Assembly (NCBI GenBank): GCA_937877565.1
Contig: CALFJB010000017.1
Span: 50,564-114,563, forward strand
Direction: 5' to 3'
Origin: an uncultured Selenomonadales bacterium
Lineage (GTDB): Bacteria > Bacillota > Negativicutes > Selenomonadales > Selenomonadaceae
Length of the DNA: 64,000 bases
Shown piece by piece: positions 50,314 through 58,981 of this stretch (position 1 is its first letter; each line of letters starts with the position of its first letter). The notes under the pieces were generated by a model. It worked only from the letters and a program-made list of their open reading frames with translations, made no database searches and had not been told where the DNA came from. The position numbers and the translations under genes are program-made.

Positions 50314-52373
50314 TGGCAAAAAATTTATTATTGGAAATTGGCACTGAAGAAATTCCCGCGCACGTTATGCCGCCAATTTTAAATCAGTTGAAAGATTTAG
50401 CCGAAAAAAATTTAAATGAATCCAGAATAAATTTCGGCGAAGTTTATACATTTGGAACGCCGCGCAGATTGACATTGTTTGTAAAAGATTTGGCAGAAAA
50501 TCAAGCGGACGTTGAGGAAGAAAAGCGCGGACCTTCGATAAAAATTGCAGTTGACGCGGACGGCAAATATACAAAGGCGGCGGTCGGCTTTGCACGCGGA
50601 CAAAAAATCAATCCCGATGATTTAATTCAAAAAGACGGCTACATTTACGCGGTTATTCACGAAAAAGGCAAGGCGACGGCTGAAATTTTACAAACGCTCC
50701 TGCCGAAAATTATTTGTGATTTAAGTTTTCCAAACAATATGCACTGGGGCAATTTGGATTTTAAATTTATTCGCCCGTTGCGCTGGATTGTTGCACTTTA
50801 CGGCAAAGAAATTATTTCGTTTGAAGTGGCGAACGTTAAAAGCGGCAACACTTCACGCGGACACCGCACTTTGAGCGACGGCGATTTTGTCATTAACGCG
50901 GCTGATGATTATCTTTATGACTGCGAAGAACATTTTGTAATTGCGGATCAGAATCAACGCCGCGCAATGATTGTTGAACAAATTGAAAAAGTTGCAACCG
51001 AACGCGGCGGTAAGGCTGAAATTTCTGACGAACTTTTGGAAGAAGTTTTATATTTGGTTGAATATCCTACAGCTTTAAGCGGCAATTTTGAAACTAAATA
51101 TTTGAATCTTCCGCCGGAAGCCGTTATAACTCCAATGCGCGACCATCAAAGATATTTTCCCGTCAAAAATGCCGAAGGTAAGTTAATGCCAATTTTTATC
51201 ACGGTACGCAATGGCGGCAGTGATTATCTTGAAATTGTTCAGCACGGCAACGAAAGAGTTTTGAAAGCCCGCCTTGAAGACGCGCAATTCTTTTTCAATG
51301 AAGACAGAAAGAAAACTTTGGAACAACACCGCGACAAACTTAAAACAGTCGTATTTCAAGAAGGTCTTGGCTCGGTTTATGAAAAAACTGAACGCCTTGT
51401 AAAACTTTCCGGCAAAATTTGCGATTTACTCGGCGATAAAATTTCTGATACTGACAAGAAAAACGTTTTACGCGCCGCCGAACTTTCAAAGGCGGACTTA
51501 GTTACTGGAATGGTTACGGAATTTACCGAATTGCAAGGCGTTATGGGCAGAGAATACGCCAAACTTGACGGCGAAAATTTGGAAGTTGCAACAGCGATTG
51601 ATGAACATTATATGCCGCGTTTTGCGGGCGATTCACAGCCGAAAACCACCGCAGGCAGAATTTTAAGTCTTGCAGATAAAATTGATAACCTTGTTGCAAC
51701 TTTCAGCAGGGGATTAATTCCTACAGGTTCGCAAGACCCGTTCGCTTTGCGTCGTCAAGCATTGGGCGTTGTAAATATGTTGACAGAGGCGCACTGGGCA
51801 ATTTCAATCAGCAAAATTGTTGAAGTTGCAATGGATTTACTGAAAATTACCGACAGCGTTGGACGTGAAAAACTTCAAAACGACGTTGCCGAATTTATGA
51901 AATTGCGCGTTAAAAACTTTTTGGCAAATTCTGCGCGTTATGATATTGTCGATTCGGTTATTGAAAATGTTGACGATATTTACAGCTTGAATTTGAAAGT
52001 TGCGGCACTTGGAAACTTTTTAGAGACTCCCGACGCTGTCAAAAATATTCAATCGTTCGTGCGCGTTTCCAATCTTGCCAAAAAAGCTGAATCTGCAAAC
52101 GTCAATGAAACTTTGATAAAACTTGACGCTGAACAAAAATTATATCAAGCGTTTAACGCGGTTAAAGTTGTTGCCGGTGAACTTATCACCAAAAAAGATT
52201 TTAACGGCGCACTTGACGCACTGAAAAAACTTTCTGCGCCCATTGATTTATTTTTCGATTCGGTTATGGTTATGGATGAAAATTTGGAAATTAGAAATAA
52301 CCGCCTTGCGCTTTTGAAATCTGTTGATAATCTTTTCGCCGAAATTGCCGACTTCAGCAAACTGGTTATTTAA
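50313..52373 (+). CDS. glyS: Glycyl-tRNA synthetase beta subunit
   Basis: 686 residues, normal length. It carries the tRNA-binding and anticodon-recognition parts of the enzyme. Hallmarks are LLEIGTEEIPAHVM at the start, TPRRLTLFV, the HD-like central region (TPMRDHQRYFPV, and DKIDNLVATFSRGLIPTGSQDPFALRR) and the C-terminal DALR-type helical domain. It overlaps glyQ by one base and is followed 16 bases later by a glycosyltransferase, so surface-glycan genes may share the glyQS transcript. Confidence 0.97.
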   Translation: MAKNLLLEIGTEEIPAHVMPPILNQLKDLAEKNLNESRINFGEVYTFGTPRRLTLFVKDLAENQADVEEEKRGPSIKIAVDADGKYTKAAVGFARGQKINPDDLIQKDGYIYAVIHEKGKATAEILQTLLPKIICDLSFPNNMHWGNLDFKFIRPLRWIVALYGKEIISFEVANVKSGNTSRGHRTLSDGDFVINAADDYLYDCEEHFVIADQNQRRAMIVEQIEKVATERGGKAEISDELLEEVLYLVEYPTALSGNFETKYLNLPPEAVITPMRDHQRYFPVKNAEGKLMPIFITVRNGGSDYLEIVQHGNERVLKARLEDAQFFFNEDRKKTLEQHRDKLKTVVFQEGLGSVYEKTERLVKLSGKICDLLGDKISDTDKKNVLRAAELSKADLVTGMVTEFTELQGVMGREYAKLDGENLEVATAIDEHYMPRFAGDSQPKTTAGRILSLADKIDNLVATFSRGLIPTGSQDPFALRRQALGVVNMLTEAHWAISISKIVEVAMDLLKITDSVGREKLQNDVAEFMKLRVKNFLANSARYDIVDSVIENVDDIYSLNLKVAALGNFLETPDAVKNIQSFVRVSNLAKKAESANVNETLIKLDAEQKLYQAFNAVKVVAGELITKKDFNGALDALKKLSAPIDLFFDSVMVMDENLEIRNNRLALLKSVDNLFAEIADFSKLVI

Positions 52374-52389
52374 GTTGGAGGCACAAAAA

Positions 52390-53517
52390 ATGGATCCTCT
52401 TGTATCGATTGTAATTCCGGTTTACAACGGCTCAAATTATTTGAGTGAGGCGATTGATTCGGCGTTGGCTCAAACTTATTCCAACATTGAGATTATAGTT
52501 GTCAACGACGGCTCAAACGACGACGGAGCTACTTGGAAAATTGCCCATTCTTACGGCGATAAAATTCGCTATTTTGAAAAAGAAAATGGCGGCGTATCTA
52601 CTGCGCTGAATTTGGGAATTCAAAAAATGCGCGGAGAATATTTTTCTTGGCTTTCTCACGACGATTTATATTATCCAAACAAAATTCAAGCCGAAATTGA
52701 CGCCCTGCGCAAGGCGGGCGATATGTCTAAAATTGTCTACAGCAACGGAGCATATCTCTACATGCCAGAACGTAAAATCGTAGTATCGCGGAATAACATC
52801 ATTTTCAGGAAAGAATTTCTGGAAACCGGAACATTAACTGTATTTTTTTGGTTAGTTTATGGAACATCTTTGTTGATACCAAAATTTTATTTTGATGCTT
52901 ACGGTGGATTTAATGAAAAACACCGTGCAGTGCAGGATTATGAAAAATTTTTTGAAATGTTTCGTGGAAAACGTTTAATTTATCTTAATGATACATTGGT
53001 TATTGTACGCGATCATAACAAACAAACAGGAAAGACTTACTCTAAAGTTTGGGAAGAAGAACAATGGCTATATAATTGGTTAGTTCAAAGTGTTAAGCCC
53101 GATGACTTATTAGGTAGCGGCTTAACAGATATGTATCATTTTTATAGTGCTTTCCTCACCAGACATCTTAACAGAATATATTTCGCTGCAATCGAATATG
53201 CTTTACAAAAAATACGGGAATTGCCGGAATCGCCGGACATTGAAGAACGAATACGTAGATTTGTTAATTTCTTAAATCATCCTGAATACGATACTTATTT
53301 TTTAAAAGAAAATTTATCCATAATACAACAAGCGTTTTTCTTTCGAGGAATTAAATTACCCGAATCCAGATTTATACTTGGAAATCAAATTTCTACGATA
53401 AAATCTGATAAAAAAATTCGTGTCTTCGATTTTAACTCTTTATTGCAATGGCTTATAGATACACCAATGAGGAAATCGATAGTTGAAAAAATCAGATTGG
53501 AGGTGCCAAAACGTTGA
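52390..53517 (+). CDS. Family 2 glycosyltransferase
   Basis: 375 residues. The ATG at 52390 has GGAGG 8 bases upstream. The N-terminal GT-A domain shows VSIVIPVYNGSNYL, the UDP-sugar site VVNDGSNDDG, and the metal-binding SHDDLYY. It should transfer a sugar from a nucleotide donor to a surface glycan at the cytoplasmic face of the membrane; donor and acceptor are unknown. From about base 52750 the codon use shifts: many ATA, TTA and AGA codons and fewer GCG/CCG than in the neighbours. The variable C-terminal region may therefore have come by recombination. The next gene starts within its stop codon (TTGA overlap). Confidence 0.9.
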   Translation: MDPLVSIVIPVYNGSNYLSEAIDSALAQTYSNIEIIVVNDGSNDDGATWKIAHSYGDKIRYFEKENGGVSTALNLGIQKMRGEYFSWLSHDDLYYPNKIQAEIDALRKAGDMSKIVYSNGAYLYMPERKIVVSRNNIIFRKEFLETGTLTVFFWLVYGTSLLIPKFYFDAYGGFNEKHRAVQDYEKFFEMFRGKRLIYLNDTLVIVRDHNKQTGKTYSKVWEEEQWLYNWLVQSVKPDDLLGSGLTDMYHFYSAFLTRHLNRIYFAAIEYALQKIRELPESPDIEERIRRFVNFLNHPEYDTYFLKENLSIIQQAFFFRGIKLPESRFILGNQISTIKSDKKIRVFDFNSLLQWLIDTPMRKSIVEKIRLEVPKR

Positions 53518-54536
53518 CTATTTTCAAAGATAAAACTTTAATGATAACCGGCGGCACCGGCTCATTTGGCAACGCCGTTTTAAAACGTTTTTTAGATTCT
53601 GATATTGGCGAAATTCGTATTTTTTCACGCGATGAAAAGAAACAAGACGATATGCGCCGCCACTACCAAAACGATAAAATTCAATTTCACATTGGCGACG
53701 TTAGAGATTTTCGCAGTATCAAAAATGCAATGTACGGCGTGGATTATATTTTTCACGCGGCGGCTTTAAAGCAAGTCCCATCCTGCGAATTTTTCCCGCT
53801 TGAAGCCGTCAAGACAAATGTTATTGGTACTGACAACGTTTTAACGGCGGCGATTGAGGCGGGCGTCAAAAAAATTGTTTGCCTTTCAACTGACAAGGCG
53901 GCTTATCCAATTAACGCTATGGGAACGTCTAAAGCAATGATGGAAAAAGTTATAATTGCAAAGTCCCGCACGGTTTCAGCTGATAAAACTTCAATTTGTT
54001 GTACGCGCTATGGAAATGTTATGTGTTCGCGTGGCAGTGTTATTCCGCTTTTCATTGATCAAATAAAAAATAATCAGCCGTTGACTGTTACAAATCCTAA
54101 TATGACAAGATTTTTAATGAATTTAGATGAGGCGGTTGACTTAGTTTTATTTGCTTTTCAAAATGGAAACACCGGCGATTTATTTATTCAAAAGTCGCCC
54201 GCTTGCACGATTGGAACTTTGGCGGCGGCTGTGAAGTCTTTGTTCAATTCCAACGCCGAAATTAAACAAATTGGTATTCGTCACGGCGAAAAAATGTTTG
54301 AAACGCTGATGACTTCAGAAGAAAAAATTAAATCTGAAGATATGGGAAATTATTTTAGAATCCCCGTCGATTCAAGAAATTTGAACTACGAAAAATATTT
54401 TTCGAGCGGCGATAATGAAATTTTTGAAATTGAGCCGTACACCTCAAGCAATACTGAAATTTTAGACGTTGAAGGCACTAAGAAAAAATTGCTTACGGTC
54501 GATTATGTTCAGGAACATCTTGGAGGCAAGGCTTAA
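53514..54536 (+). CDS. fnlA: UDP-GlcNAc 4,6-dehydratase/5-epimerase (FnlA/CapE-like)
   Basis: 340 residues, TTG start preceded by GGAGG. An extended SDR of the CapD/FlaA1 class with NAD(P) loop TGGTGSFG (12-19), AAALKQVPS, and the active-site stretch STDKAAYPINAMGTSKA, typical of inverting dehydratases. These act on UDP-GlcNAc to give a 4-keto-6-deoxy sugar with C5 inversion. The gene order (dehydratase, SDR-cupin reductase, 2-epimerase) is the order of S. aureus capE-F-G and E. coli fnlA-B-C, so UDP-N-acetyl-L-fucosamine is the inferred pathway product. A stand-alone CapD/PseB role is the alternative. Confidence 0.88.
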   Translation: MTIFKDKTLMITGGTGSFGNAVLKRFLDSDIGEIRIFSRDEKKQDDMRRHYQNDKIQFHIGDVRDFRSIKNAMYGVDYIFHAAALKQVPSCEFFPLEAVKTNVIGTDNVLTAAIEAGVKKIVCLSTDKAAYPINAMGTSKAMMEKVIIAKSRTVSADKTSICCTRYGNVMCSRGSVIPLFIDQIKNNQPLTVTNPNMTRFLMNLDEAVDLVLFAFQNGNTGDLFIQKSPACTIGTLAAAVKSLFNSNAEIKQIGIRHGEKMFETLMTSEEKIKSEDMGNYFRIPVDSRNLNYEKYFSSGDNEIFEIEPYTSSNTEILDVEGTKKKLLTVDYVQEHLGGKA

Positions 54537-54537
54537 A

Positions 54538-55644
54538 ATGAAAATTTTAATAACCGGCGCAGGAGGTTTTATTGGCAAAAATCTTGTCGCAACTCTTCAA
54601 ACTATGAAAGACTGCGAAATTTTGGAATGTCACAATTCAACGCCGCTTGAAAAACTGCAAAAATTTTGCGCCGAATGTGAATTTGTATTTCATTTAGCCG
54701 GAGTAAATCGCCCAAAAACTGACGACGAATTTTTTACCGGCAATGAAAAATTTACAGAGACTTTGGCAGAATTTTTGACAGCTAAAAATAATAATTGTCC
54801 CGTAGTTTTTACTTCGTCAATACAAGCAGATTTAAATAATCCATACGGCAAAAGTAAAAAATCCGCCGAAAATATTTTAATGCGGCGCGGCAATTCTAAA
54901 ATTTACAGATTGCCAAATGTTTTTGGTAAATGGTGCCGCCCAAATTATAATAGCGCGGTTGCAACTTTCTGCTACAATACAGCACGCGGACTTGAAATTT
55001 CTGTTAATGCTCCTGAACGGGAAATGAATTTGGTTTATATTGATGACGTGATTGAAGAATTTTTACGCGCTTTAAACGGCAATGAAAACAAAGACGGCGA
55101 TTTTTGCTTTGTCCCGAAAACTTACAAGCGTACACTTAAAGAAATTGCTGATATTATTCAAAGTTTCCCAAAATGTCGCGCAGATTTATCAATTCCCAAT
55201 CAAACTGACGAACTTACAAAAAAATTGTACAGCACTTACTTAAGCTATTTGCCGGAAAATAATTTTGGCTACAATTTGACAATGCACAAAGATAATCGCG
55301 GCAGTTTTTCAGAATTTATACGCACGGACGGGCAGGGGCAATTTTCGGTTAATATCGTCAAGCCGCACATTACCAAAGGCAACCATTGGCATCATTCAAA
55401 GCACGAAAAATTTTTAGTTATACTCGGGGAAGGCGTTATTCGTTTCCGCCAAATTTTTTCAGATGAAATTTTGGAGTACAAAGTTTCCGGCGAAAAGCAC
55501 GAAGTTATAGAAATTCCGCCCGGCTACACTCACAGTATCGAAAATACCGGTGAAACTGATATGGCGGTAATTATTTGGGCGAATGAAAATTTCAATCCCG
55601 AAATTCCTGACACTTATTTTTTGGCGGTGAATCAATTTGAGTAA
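54538..55644 (+). CDS. fnlB: Bifunctional SDR reductase/cupin epimerase (FnlB/CapF-like)
   Basis: 368 residues from the ATG at 54538 (GGAGG 10 bases upstream), one base after the preceding stop. The N-terminal SDR domain has ITGAGGFIGKNL (5-16) and NPYGKSKK with the catalytic Tyr/Lys. The C-terminal cupin (about 255-368) has the metal-site cluster GNHWHHSKHEKF and PPGYTHSIENTG. This fusion is diagnostic for CapF, which epimerises C3 (cupin) and then reduces C4 (SDR, NADPH) of the 4-keto sugar made by CapE. The next gene starts with TTG inside its last codons. Confidence 0.92.
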   Translation: MKILITGAGGFIGKNLVATLQTMKDCEILECHNSTPLEKLQKFCAECEFVFHLAGVNRPKTDDEFFTGNEKFTETLAEFLTAKNNNCPVVFTSSIQADLNNPYGKSKKSAENILMRRGNSKIYRLPNVFGKWCRPNYNSAVATFCYNTARGLEISVNAPEREMNLVYIDDVIEEFLRALNGNENKDGDFCFVPKTYKRTLKEIADIIQSFPKCRADLSIPNQTDELTKKLYSTYLSYLPENNFGYNLTMHKDNRGSFSEFIRTDGQGQFSVNIVKPHITKGNHWHHSKHEKFLVILGEGVIRFRQIFSDEILEYKVSGEKHEVIEIPPGYTHSIENTGETDMAVIIWANENFNPEIPDTYFLAVNQFE

Positions 55645-56770
55645 ATTAAAAGTAATGACAATTTTGGGAACGCGCCCTGAAATTATTCGGCTGTCTGAAA
55701 CTATAAAAGCTTGCGACAAATATTTTAATCATAAACTTGTACACACGGGGCAAAATTACGATTATACTTTGAATCAAGTTTTTTTTGAGGAATTGGAACT
55801 GCGCCCGCCGGATTTTTATTTGAATTGCGCCGGTGAAAATCTTGGGCAGTCAATGGGCAATATCATTTCAAAAAGTTATGAAGTCCTGCGCGATGAAAAA
55901 CCGGACGCCGTTTTAATTTTGGGCGATACAAATTCTGCACTGTCTGCAATTTCTGCCAAACGTTTAAAAATTCCAATTTTCCATATGGAGGCGGGCAACC
56001 GTTGCTGGGATTGGAACGTTCCCGAAATGATTAACCGCAAAATTGTAGATCACATTTCAGATATAAATTTGCCGTATACCGAACACTCGCGCAGGTATCT
56101 TTTATCTGAAGGGCTCGACGGCAAAAATATTTACGTCACCGGCTCGCCAATGAAAGAAATTTTTGTCAAATATCGTGATAAAATTAACGCAAGTAAAGTT
56201 TTGGAAAAATTAAATCTTGAGCCGAAAAAATATTTTCTGTTATCTTCACACCGCGAAGAAAATATTGACAACGAAAAAAATTTTATGTCGCTGATGAATT
56301 CAATCAACACTATTGCCGAAAAATATCAAATACCAATAATTTATTCGACACACCCGCGCAGTAAAAAATTTATCGAAAAGCGCGATTTTAAATTTCATCC
56401 GCTGGTAAAAAGTTTGCAACCGTTTGGATTTTTCGACTATAACAAATTGCAACTGGAGGCGTATTGCGTTTTATCTGACAGCGGCACACTTTCTGAAGAA
56501 AGCGCAATGTTAAATTTTCCCGCAGTTTTAATCAGGACTTCAACCGAACGCCCCGAAGTTTTCGACAAAGGCACAATGATTTTGGGCGGAATAACTGAAA
56601 CAGAAATTTTTCAAGCGGTGGAAATGGCGGTTGCAATGCATGAAAACAACGAAAAAGTTTTTGAGGCGGAAAATTATTCTGATGATAATGTTTCAATAAA
56701 AGTTGTGAAAATTATTCAAAGTTATACAAATGTAGTCAACCGAACAATTTGGCGTTGCGATTGTCAATAA
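55637..56770 (+). CDS. fnlC: UDP-N-acetylglucosamine 2-epimerase family (FnlC/CapG-like)
   Basis: 377 residues, full length. The TTG start overlaps fnlB by 8 bases and gives the family-typical KVMTILGTRPEIIRL start; the site before it is weak, suggesting translational coupling. Motifs of the WecB/GT-B fold are seen: HTGQNYDYT, LGDTNSAL, HMEAGNRCWD and the UDP-binding SDSGTLSEESAM. In the FnlABC/CapEFG pathway this enzyme does the last C2 epimerisation to UDP-L-FucNAc. Taken alone it could be a UDP-GlcNAc/ManNAc epimerase, but the order of the three genes supports FnlC. Confidence 0.9.
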   Translation: MSKLKVMTILGTRPEIIRLSETIKACDKYFNHKLVHTGQNYDYTLNQVFFEELELRPPDFYLNCAGENLGQSMGNIISKSYEVLRDEKPDAVLILGDTNSALSAISAKRLKIPIFHMEAGNRCWDWNVPEMINRKIVDHISDINLPYTEHSRRYLLSEGLDGKNIYVTGSPMKEIFVKYRDKINASKVLEKLNLEPKKYFLLSSHREENIDNEKNFMSLMNSINTIAEKYQIPIIYSTHPRSKKFIEKRDFKFHPLVKSLQPFGFFDYNKLQLEAYCVLSDSGTLSEESAMLNFPAVLIRTSTERPEVFDKGTMILGGITETEIFQAVEMAVAMHENNEKVFEAENYSDDNVSIKVVKIIQSYTNVVNRTIWRCDCQ

Positions 56771-56849
56771 AAAAGTTTGCAGGAACTTTGGCGGCAGTGT
56801 CGAATTGCAATGTTAAAGAAAATGTGGGAGACTGAAAAGGAAGATATAC

Positions 56850-58535
56850 ATGAGTACAAATACAACTCCATATATCGGAGAAAACTCTCCACTTAACCAA
56901 ATAACGACGTACTTCAACGCGTTGCAAAGTTCAGCGGAGGAATATCTTTTTGTCGTCGATTTAGATTCCAAGATGATTTTGCTGTCCGACAATTTCATGA
57001 AGGATTTCGATTTTCCGTCGAATATAGTTGACGACCTCGACAATTTAATGATGCCGTTCATCTATCACGACGACCGCGAAATTTTTGAAGAGGCGATGAG
57101 AGATATTTGGACAGCCGATAAAGGCGAAACTGTCCAATGCGATTTTCGTCTCTTACGCAGTAACGGCGACTACGGCTGGGTTAATTTGAAAATGACGATT
57201 GGCGGCGATGAATTCAGCGACCAACCGGAAATTTTAAGCGGCGTCATAAAAAGGCTTGACGAAGTTGCAAAGGCGGACTATGTAACCGGGCTTTTGCGCC
57301 GCAGTGTCTTTTACAGCGATTTAACAAAAGAATTGGAAAACCAAAACGCACATGGCGCGGTTATTGTCATTGCCTTAGACAATTTCAACGTTATCACCGA
57401 AAATTACGGACACAAATTCGGGGATTCGGCTTTTCGTCAAATCGCACAAAATATCACAAATGTTTTGCCGCCGGATATTCACTTGTACAAATTGGACGGT
57501 TACAGCTTTGGACTTTTTATGCCGGACGCTATGCCGGAAGAAATTGAAATTATTTTCGCAAGCGTTCAACTTTGTATGCGTGAAATTCGCAACGTCGAAG
57601 ATACAATTTATTGTACGGCGTCAGCAGGCGCGGCTTTATATCCAAATGATGCAAATGACGTTACAACTTTGGTAAGATATGCTGAAGTTGCGCTGGAAAT
57701 TGCTCATCAAAAAGGGCGCGACCAAATTGCATTCTTTGAAAAAGAGGCTTACGATCGTTGGCGTTATGATATTGGTATGCAGAATCTTATGCAAAATTGT
57801 ATTGCGCGTGGTTGTGAAGATTTCTTCTTGTGCTATCAGCCGCAAGTTGACGCCAAAGACGGCAGACTTTTAGGCGCGGAGGCACTTTTGCGCTGGTATG
57901 ATAATGATGGCAGCGTTGTTGCGCCAATGCAATTTATACCAATGCTTGAAAAATCCAGAATGATTATTCCCGTTGGGCACTGGATTATAGAAAACGCCGT
58001 GATAATGGCGAAAAAATGGCAGCATTACATGCCGGATTTTCAAATGAGTATAAATATTTCGCTGTACCAACTTGAAGAAAGAATGTTTTACCCGTTTGTT
58101 GAAGATTGTATTGCACGTCATCAGATCGATCCAAGCACTATTATTTTTGAGCTTACTGAAAGTCATAACATTTACGATTGGGATTTCGTCAACAAACAAT
58201 TTGCCGCCTTCCACGATTTGGGAATTAAAATTGCGATTGACGACTTTGGCTCCGGTTATGCAAATATCGGCTTCCTGAAAAATTTCAAGTGCGATTTAAT
58301 CAAGATTGACAGAATGTTTGTCGAAAATTTGCACGAAAGTGAATTTAACAGAAATCTTTTGAAATATTCGATTATGCTTTGTCATTCAGTCGGAATGGAA
58401 GTTTTAATTGAGGGCGTCGAAACTGAAGAAGAATATCTGTATTTGCGCGACGAGTGCAAAGTTGATCAAATTCAAGGTTTTTATTTCGGTTATCCTGAAA
58501 TGGAAGACGTTTTTGAAAAGCGTTTCAAAAAATAA
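56850..58535 (+). CDS. PAS-GGDEF(degenerate)-EAL c-di-GMP phosphodiesterase
   Basis: 561 residues, cytoplasmic, no membrane span. A PAS-like domain (about 20-135), a GGDEF fold (about 145-295) and an EAL domain (about 310-560). The GGDEF signature is replaced by KLDGYSFGLFMP, so cyclase activity should be lost and the domain may only bind GTP. The EAL catalytic set is intact: EALLRW, NIS, FELTES, IDDFGSGYAN, KIDRMF, EGVETEE and QGFYFG. It should degrade c-di-GMP to pGpG. The ATG has GGAAG 7 bases upstream; a gap of 79 bases separates it from fnlC. It is the counterpart of the diguanylate cyclase at 45479. Confidence 0.92.
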   Translation: MSTNTTPYIGENSPLNQITTYFNALQSSAEEYLFVVDLDSKMILLSDNFMKDFDFPSNIVDDLDNLMMPFIYHDDREIFEEAMRDIWTADKGETVQCDFRLLRSNGDYGWVNLKMTIGGDEFSDQPEILSGVIKRLDEVAKADYVTGLLRRSVFYSDLTKELENQNAHGAVIVIALDNFNVITENYGHKFGDSAFRQIAQNITNVLPPDIHLYKLDGYSFGLFMPDAMPEEIEIIFASVQLCMREIRNVEDTIYCTASAGAALYPNDANDVTTLVRYAEVALEIAHQKGRDQIAFFEKEAYDRWRYDIGMQNLMQNCIARGCEDFFLCYQPQVDAKDGRLLGAEALLRWYDNDGSVVAPMQFIPMLEKSRMIIPVGHWIIENAVIMAKKWQHYMPDFQMSINISLYQLEERMFYPFVEDCIARHQIDPSTIIFELTESHNIYDWDFVNKQFAAFHDLGIKIAIDDFGSGYANIGFLKNFKCDLIKIDRMFVENLHESEFNRNLLKYSIMLCHSVGMEVLIEGVETEEEYLYLRDECKVDQIQGFYFGYPEMEDVFEKRFKK

Positions 58536-58536
58536 T

Positions 58537-58565
58537 TTGACAAAAAATTTTCTAAGTGTTAGTAT
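58537..58565 (+). promoter_or_regulatory. Promoter for tRNA-Gln
   Basis: TTGACA, 17-base spacer, TAGTAT, ending 12 bases before the mature tRNA 5' end. Confidence 0.7.
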
Positions 58566-58577
58566 AAGCGGCGTTAT

Positions 58578-58653
58578 AGGGGTATCGCCAAGTTGGTAAG
58601 GCACCAGACTCTGAATCTGGCATTCGTTGGTTCGAGTCCAGCTACCCCTGCCA
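58578..58653 (+). tRNA. tRNA-Gln (anticodon CUG)
   Basis: 76 bases including an encoded CCA. The acceptor stem AGGGGTA/TACCCCT is perfect, the D arm is normal, and the anticodon arm CCAGA-CTCTGAA-TCTGG has CTG at 58611-58613. The T arm is GTTGG-TTCGAGT-CCAGC. The CUG isoacceptor reads CAG. A TTG-reading tRNA-Gln must lie elsewhere. Confidence 0.95.
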
Positions 58654-58689
58654 AATTGAAATTAAATTTAGTTGAAATAGATAAAAAAC

Positions 58690-58722
58690 CGCTGACAGTT
58701 TCTAATTGTCGGCGATTTTTTA
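58690..58722 (+). terminator. Terminator of tRNA-Gln
   Basis: CGCTGACA/TGTCGGCG stem with one G-U pair and a 9-base loop, followed by a run of T. Confidence 0.8.
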
Positions 58723-58763
58723 ATATATAATTTTTACAATATATGAAAATTTTTATATTTAAT

Positions 58764-58895
58764 CTACTTTTCTTTTTCCGAAGCAAAAAAGAAAAGTAGC
58801 AAAAGAAAATTGCTTTTTTGTGCCGCAAGTGCGGTCGCATCACGCGACCTGCGCGGCACGGGCGATGAGCCGTCATCCTTGACGGCATCTAAGTT
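58764..58895. repeat. Composite palindromic intergenic element, copy A
   Basis: An AT-rich perfect palindrome (14-bp arms 58764-58777 and 58786-58799, core CTTTTCTTT/AAAGAAAAG) is followed by a GC-rich part. That part folds as nested GTGCCGC/GCGGCAC with GGTCGC/GCGACC inside, then GCCGTCA/TGACGGC. No gene lies in 58654-58981. Related to the elements at 61178-61301 and 63886-64000. Confidence 0.65.
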
Positions 58896-58981
58896 TTCCC
58901 CTTCGATTTAACTTTTTTTAGTTACATAGGTTTTTTTTAGATTTTTCAAATACGCTTTAAATTATGTGGAGGATTTAAATT

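Noticed and set aside
58574..58888. 104-codon minus-strand frame over the tRNA and following repeat
   Set aside because: Antisense to tRNA-Gln; such frames are a common false annotation, and the rest lies in the palindromic repeat.
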